A stretch of DNA of 64,000 nt from Bacteroidaceae bacterium (GTDB lineage: Bacteria > Bacteroidota > Bacteroidia > Bacteroidales > Bacteroidaceae), in NCBI GenBank assembly GCA_900770665.1, contig CAAGKZ010000059.1:26512-90511 (forward strand). Direction: 5' to 3'. A model generated the notes under the pieces. That model saw only the letters and a list, made by a program, of their open reading frames with translations. It was not told the DNA's origin and searched no databases. This document shows positions 60,582-64,000 of the stretch, in pieces. Position numbers and translations under genes: made by a program. The first letter of the stretch is position 1. Each line of letters opens with the position of its first letter.

Positions 60582-61429
60582 TATGCAATCGTGAGGTTAT
60601 GTCCGGTCAACAGCATTACAAGGATTGCACCACCTATGACGATTCTGTACCATCCGAATGCCTTGAAACCATACTTTGTTACAAAATTTATGAAAAACTT
60701 TATCGCCAGCATTGCAACGATGAAAGCTACGACGTTTCCAATGAGCAATATGTCCAGATTGGCTTTCAGCGCCTGTGCACTGGCCTCGTCTGTAAAGAGG
60801 TCAAGCATCTTGAACAGTGTTGCCGCAAGCATTGTGGGTACGGCAAGGAAGAATGAGAACTCGGCCGCCGCCTTGCGTGTGAGCTTCTGCGACATACCTC
60901 CTACGATTGTTGCCATTGAACGTGACACACCGGGTATCATTGAGATACACTGGAAGAGACCGATGCGGAATGCGCGTTTTTCAGTGAGTTTGGTCTTTTC
61001 GCTGCCCTTGTTGAATATTTTGTCCGAGAAGAGCATGAATATACCGCCCAGAATGAGTGTCACTGCTACAACTTCAACTTTCTCAAGCATTGCATCTATT
61101 GCGTCGCTGAACAGCAAACCAAGAACAGCTGCGGGGATGAATGCCACAAACAGTTTCCAGTAGAAATCATATTTGTGCAGGAAACGCTTGAATGCTCCTG
61201 CGCCCTCGGGGGCCGGGGTGCGGTTCAGCTGGAAAAAACGTTTCCAATAGAGGACAACCACTGAAAGTATTGCACCGAACTGTATAATAAAGGTGAATGC
61301 CTTTACAAAAGGTGTGCTCTCTACTCCCAGAATGTTTTGGGTTATAATCATATGTCCGGTGGAGGATACCGGCAGAAACTCGGTCAATCCCTCTATAATG
61401 GCTATGATTATTGTTTCAAGTATACTCAT
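60581..61429 (-). CDS. uppP: Undecaprenyl-diphosphate phosphatase (BacA)
   Basis: 282 aa, seven to eight membrane helices. Recycles the lipid carrier for peptidoglycan and surface glycans. Catalytic motifs EGLTEFLPVSSTGHMI (residues 14-29) and the PGVSRSMATIVGGM loop with Arg. It precedes DUF3098 in the conserved ftsX-DUF3098-uppP-truB-queA series. Confidence 0.96.
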   Translation of the reverse strand: MSILETIIIAIIEGLTEFLPVSSTGHMIITQNILGVESTPFVKAFTFIIQFGAILSVVVLYWKRFFQLNRTPAPEGAGAFKRFLHKYDFYWKLFVAFIPAAVLGLLFSDAIDAMLEKVEVVAVTLILGGIFMLFSDKIFNKGSEKTKLTEKRAFRIGLFQCISMIPGVSRSMATIVGGMSQKLTRKAAAEFSFFLAVPTMLAATLFKMLDLFTDEASAQALKANLDILLIGNVVAFIVAMLAIKFFINFVTKYGFKAFGWYRIVIGGAILVMLLTGHNLTIA

Positions 61430-61438
61430 ATCCGGTGA

Positions 61439-61687
61439 TTATTGTTTTGTTGTGTCGTTATTCTCGCTCTTGGGCTTGTACATGATGGCAACTATCACAA
61501 ATACAAATCCAAAGAAACAGATTGCAGGTGCCAGTTTGATTCTGCGGAAACTGAATATGTCCGGTTCAAAATGTGTCTCGGTAGAGCCGGGGCCCATCAT
61601 CAGCAAGAAACCTAAAATAATTGCTGCTGCACCTGCTGCCAGCAGAATGTAGTTCCATTTTCCGAATGCGAAGTTTGGTTTATCCAT
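61439..61687 (-). CDS. DUF3098 membrane protein
   Basis: 82 aa from ATG 61687 (MDKPNFAFGKWNYIL); the frame runs upstream inside ftsX but that part has no coding sense. Two membrane helices (residues 15-31 and 52-70), conserved FAFGKWNYILLAAG start. Always near ftsX/uppP in Bacteroidota; function unknown. Confidence 0.88.
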   Translation of the reverse strand: MDKPNFAFGKWNYILLAAGAAAIILGFLLMMGPGSTETHFEPDIFSFRRIKLAPAICFFGFVFVIVAIMYKPKSENNDTTKQ

Positions 61688-61701
61688 AAAGCCTATTGTT
61701 A

Positions 61702-62562
61702 TCAAATGAAGTAAAGGTCGTTGTTGCGCATGCGCAGGAAGCGGTTGACCGACAGGAATGCGCACAGTGTACATATTGTTATTCCGAATGCGATTACCGC
61801 AGCTCCTATTATTGCCAGTCCGTTTGTCGGCAGCAGCATGGCAACCTCGGGTGAGCGTTGCTGTATCATGTATATGGCAAATCCCAGTATTGAGTTTGCG
61901 ATGATACCTGCTATAAAGCCAATCCACATGTTATGAAGAAGGAAAGGACGTCTTATGAAGCCCCATGTCGCTCCCACTAGTTTCATTGTGTGCAATAAAA
62001 AGCGTTTTGAGTATATCGACAAGCGTACAAGGTTGCTTATCAGCGACCACGATATCACTGTGAGCAGAACCAACAGAACCAGCAGCATGAGTGCCACTTT
62101 GTTGATGTTGCGGTTGACGGTGTCAATGTGTCCTTTGTGGTAGATGACTTCGGTAACCTCTGTGTTCTTGAGCAGTTCCTTTTCAATTACGGCCATCTGC
62201 TCTACGTCCGAGAACTCCTGTTTCAGGTTTATCTCCAACTCTGCCTCGTATGGGTTTTCGCCAAGGAGCTCCATCGGGTCTGCTCCCAGGCTCTCTTTTG
62301 CTTCGTTCAGCGCATCCTCCTTTGAGATGTATTTGCAGCCAAGAACATACTCCTTCTGCTCAATCTCCTTTTTCAGTTCCAGTATTGCTTGCTCATTGAC
62401 CTTGCTGTCAATGATGACGGTCATGTTGAAATTCTCCTTTATCTTCTTTGATACGGATTGCCCGCTGACGAACAGTATGCCCATGATACCCAACAGCAAC
62501 AGGACAAGTGTGGTACTTATGTAGACACTCAATGTCTGTATGTTCAAAATAGGTCTTTTCAT
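61702..62562 (-). CDS. ftsX: Cell-division ABC-like permease FtsX
   Basis: 286 aa. One N-terminal helix, a periplasmic domain (TMTVIIDSKVNEQAIL-like; EDALNEAKESLGADPMELL; NPYEAELEINLK), then three helices: ALMLLVLLVLLTVISW, GFIRRPFLLHNMWIGFIAGI and IGAAVIAFGITICTLCAFLSV. With FtsE it activates peptidoglycan hydrolases. ftsE is not in the window. Overlaps the methyltransferase upstream by 4 bp. Confidence 0.93.
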   Translation of the reverse strand: MKRPILNIQTLSVYISTTLVLLLLGIMGILFVSGQSVSKKIKENFNMTVIIDSKVNEQAILELKKEIEQKEYVLGCKYISKEDALNEAKESLGADPMELLGENPYEAELEINLKQEFSDVEQMAVIEKELLKNTEVTEVIYHKGHIDTVNRNINKVALMLLVLLVLLTVISWSLISNLVRLSIYSKRFLLHTMKLVGATWGFIRRPFLLHNMWIGFIAGIIANSILGFAIYMIQQRSPEVAMLLPTNGLAIIGAAVIAFGITICTLCAFLSVNRFLRMRNNDLYFI

Positions 62563-63458
62563 CTCTTTTTTCTAAAAACATATATGATGGAACTGCTTGC
62601 GCTGCGTCTTTTGCTTTGTGCAATCCATCCCTTTAAACCATTCCAAAAGCCCCTTGCCGCATGCAGGATGGCTCCCTTGTTCTTTTCGCTGAGCATCGAT
62701 ATGTAAAAACCGTCAAAAGGCATTGTGTATTGCCTTTCGAGCAGGAACCCGTGCTTCTCGCCCCAATGCATAATGGTGCTTGGGGTAAAATGCCACAAAT
62801 GCCGGGGTACGTCATACGCAGCCCATTGCTCTTTGTATCTCTGCGCATCGTAGGAGGCACTGTTCGGTAACGCAATGATGGCAATGCCGGTGTCGTCAAG
62901 TATGCGGTAGAGTTCCTTCCACATTTTGTCGGGTTCCTGGATGTGTTCCATCACGTGCCACATTGTGACAACGTCCATACTCTTGTCTTCAATGTTGGCC
63001 AAAGACTCGGTGGGTAACATCTCAAAACCAAACTTCCTTAGCGCCAGTTCGCGTGCCTTGTCGCTTTTCTCAATGGCTGTGACATCCCATCCTTTGGCTG
63101 TCATTACCCTGGCAAAGTGTCCAGTCCCTGCTCCATAGTCAAGTATCTTGCCGCTCTTGAGCAGTGTGAGACGCTGAATGAGCCTTGCTTTCTTTTGCAG
63201 CATTATTCTGCGTGCAAGGTGATATATGCGGTTTACAAGCCCACGGTTGGTGTTACTGTGGGAGATGTATGTCGGTGACTCGTAGTACCGGCCAATCTCC
63301 TTTTCGTCGGGAATGCCCTGAGTGAAGACTAACCCGCACTCTTTGCACTCGTAAATGTCGAATGACTCTCCAGTGGCAAAGTTGTCAATGCATGCAAAGC
63401 GCTTTTTTATGGCGCCGCTTTTGCATAACGGGCATTTGTCATAGCTTATTAAGGTCAT
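62559..63458 (-). CDS. Zinc-ribbon SAM-dependent methyltransferase
   Basis: 299 aa from ATG 63458 (MTLISYDKCPLCKSG). An N-terminal zinc-ribbon (C9, C12, C38, C41: CPLC ... CKECG) is followed by a class I methyltransferase core: KILDYGAGTGHFARVM (SAM loop), DVVTMWHVMEHIQEP and a GIAIIALPNSAS strand. This architecture (methyltransferase domain preceded by Cys4 ribbon) occurs in natural-product and surface-sugar modification; substrate unknown. Confidence 0.85.
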   Translation of the reverse strand: MTLISYDKCPLCKSGAIKKRFACIDNFATGESFDIYECKECGLVFTQGIPDEKEIGRYYESPTYISHSNTNRGLVNRIYHLARRIMLQKKARLIQRLTLLKSGKILDYGAGTGHFARVMTAKGWDVTAIEKSDKARELALRKFGFEMLPTESLANIEDKSMDVVTMWHVMEHIQEPDKMWKELYRILDDTGIAIIALPNSASYDAQRYKEQWAAYDVPRHLWHFTPSTIMHWGEKHGFLLERQYTMPFDGFYISMLSEKNKGAILHAARGFWNGLKGWIAQSKRRSASSSIIYVFRKKR

Positions 63459-63659
63459 TGTTTCTTCTTTACGTTTCGCCAAAGCACACTCCTCCATAAT
63501 TTGTTACAAAAATATACCATTTGCGGCAAAATTGTTCTTGTTTTTTGGACTTTTACCTCTGAAAATAAATAAAATCACATTTTTTAACACTTTTGTAGTG
63601 TTTTTTTTGGCAAATTTGCAACTTAAGAATTATATGTTGAAATAAAATTGATGTTTTAA

Positions 63660-63890
63660 ATGGCAAGATTGGTTCGTTCAAAAAACAAAAAAATAGCCGG
63701 TGTGTGTGCCGGAGTAGCTGAGCATTTCGGTTGGAAGAATATAAGGAATGTACGTCTTTTGTGGGTAGTATTGTCATTGGTGCTGGTGGGTGCGCCGGTT
63801 CTTTTTTATTTGTTGCTGTGCTTGACGATGCCGGCAGCTTCAGTAAAGGAGAACTACGAAGAGCGGATGAACAAGCGTTTGGGAAAATGA
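63660..63890 (+). CDS. PspC-domain membrane protein
   Basis: 76 aa. RSKNKKIAGVCAGVAEHFG start and the NIRNVRLLWVVLSLVLVGAPVLFYLLLCLTMP helix (residues 28-59) are the PspC domain. Short stand-alone PspC proteins may sense envelope stress. Divergent from the methyltransferase gene; the 161-bp gap holds AT-rich DNA, with a TTTTGCCGC...TATTTTTG element on the minus strand. Confidence 0.9.
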   Translation: MARLVRSKNKKIAGVCAGVAEHFGWKNIRNVRLLWVVLSLVLVGAPVLFYLLLCLTMPAASVKENYEERMNKRLGK

Positions 63891-63942
63891 TTGATTGACA
63901 ACATAAAAGAGGCTGACTAAAAAGGCTCTTTTGTCGTTACGC

Positions 63943-64000
63943 TCGCCCTCAAAATGCTCATTTACGCTTAGCTAAGCGTAAATGAGCATTTTGAGGGCGA
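63943..64000. repeat. Perfect 58-bp palindrome at the window edge
   Basis: 29-bp arms TCGCCCTCAAAATGCTCATTTACGCTTAG with no spacer (centre between 63971 and 63972). It may extend beyond the window. Together with GGCTGACTAAAAAGG just upstream it resembles the terminal region of an insertion element or a strong terminator. Confidence 0.8.

Noticed and set aside
1..64000. tRNA or rRNA genes
   Set aside because: I looked for cloverleaf-type GTTCGA arms with acceptor ends and rRNA landmarks and saw none; a tRNAscan-type search would settle it.

Overview
The window is chromosomal DNA from a member of the Bacteroidota, most probably the order Bacteroidales (gut or oral Prevotella/Bacteroides/Muribaculaceae-like). 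The evidence is a gldK-gldL-gldM-gldN plus porP/sprF cluster (type IX secretion, T9SS), GldH, a T9SS-type C-terminal sorting tail, BspA-type leucine-rich repeats, PCMD and calycin-like proteins, and promoters of the Bacteroidota TTTG-N19-TAnnTTTG type with almost no Shine-Dalgarno sequences. No rRNA, tRNA or CRISPR array was seen.

Layout. 1-3903 (minus, running off the window): a large secreted VCBS/FG-GAP repeat protein. 4113-7814 (plus): metF-holB-ricT-gldH. 7826-15041 (minus): purH followed by the cell-shape operon mreB-mreC-mreD-PBP2-rodA. 15300-28650: a 13-kb accessory block, mostly minus-strand genes of unknown function around a two-part AAA+ ATPase (17620-19266). It also holds a DUF4143-type ATPase behind two tandem operator-like palindromes, a double BspA-like LRR protein without signal peptide, an ImmA/IrrE-like HEXXH protein, and a divergent paralogue of the primary sigma factor that lacks the DNA-melting tryptophans and region 4. 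Four genes here share an upstream promoter cassette of about 32-110 bp. REP-like inverted repeats and a 222-bp MITE-like element lie in the same block.

28648-39172 (minus): nadB, queG, a polysaccharide deacetylase, a giant DUF2723 membrane protein, priA and an MscS channel. 39212-45955 (minus): the T9SS motor/ring cluster. 46321-50616: envelope proteins (calycin-like T9SS cargo, two outer-membrane beta-barrel-type proteins, a PCMD lipoprotein). 50810-54840: a 4-kb island bounded by 88-bp direct repeats, carrying a PD-(D/E)XK nuclease-like protein, small proteins and a 425-aa orphan. The right repeat abuts a truncated DUF5675-like gene. 55234-63458 (minus): DUF2795, PduO-type adenosyltransferase, metK behind a SAM (S-box) riboswitch, folK-queA-truB-uppP-DUF3098-ftsX and a methyltransferase. 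63660-63890 (plus): a PspC protein. The window ends in a 58-bp perfect palindrome.

Most of the window is core Bacteroidales gene order. The two accessory areas are 15.3-28.6 kb and 50.8-55.1 kb. The strongest candidate for something undescribed is the 15.3-28.6 kb block: co-regulated orphan genes with an AAA+ ATPase and a sigma-factor mimic. The functional links proposed between these genes are inference from position and shared upstream DNA only.
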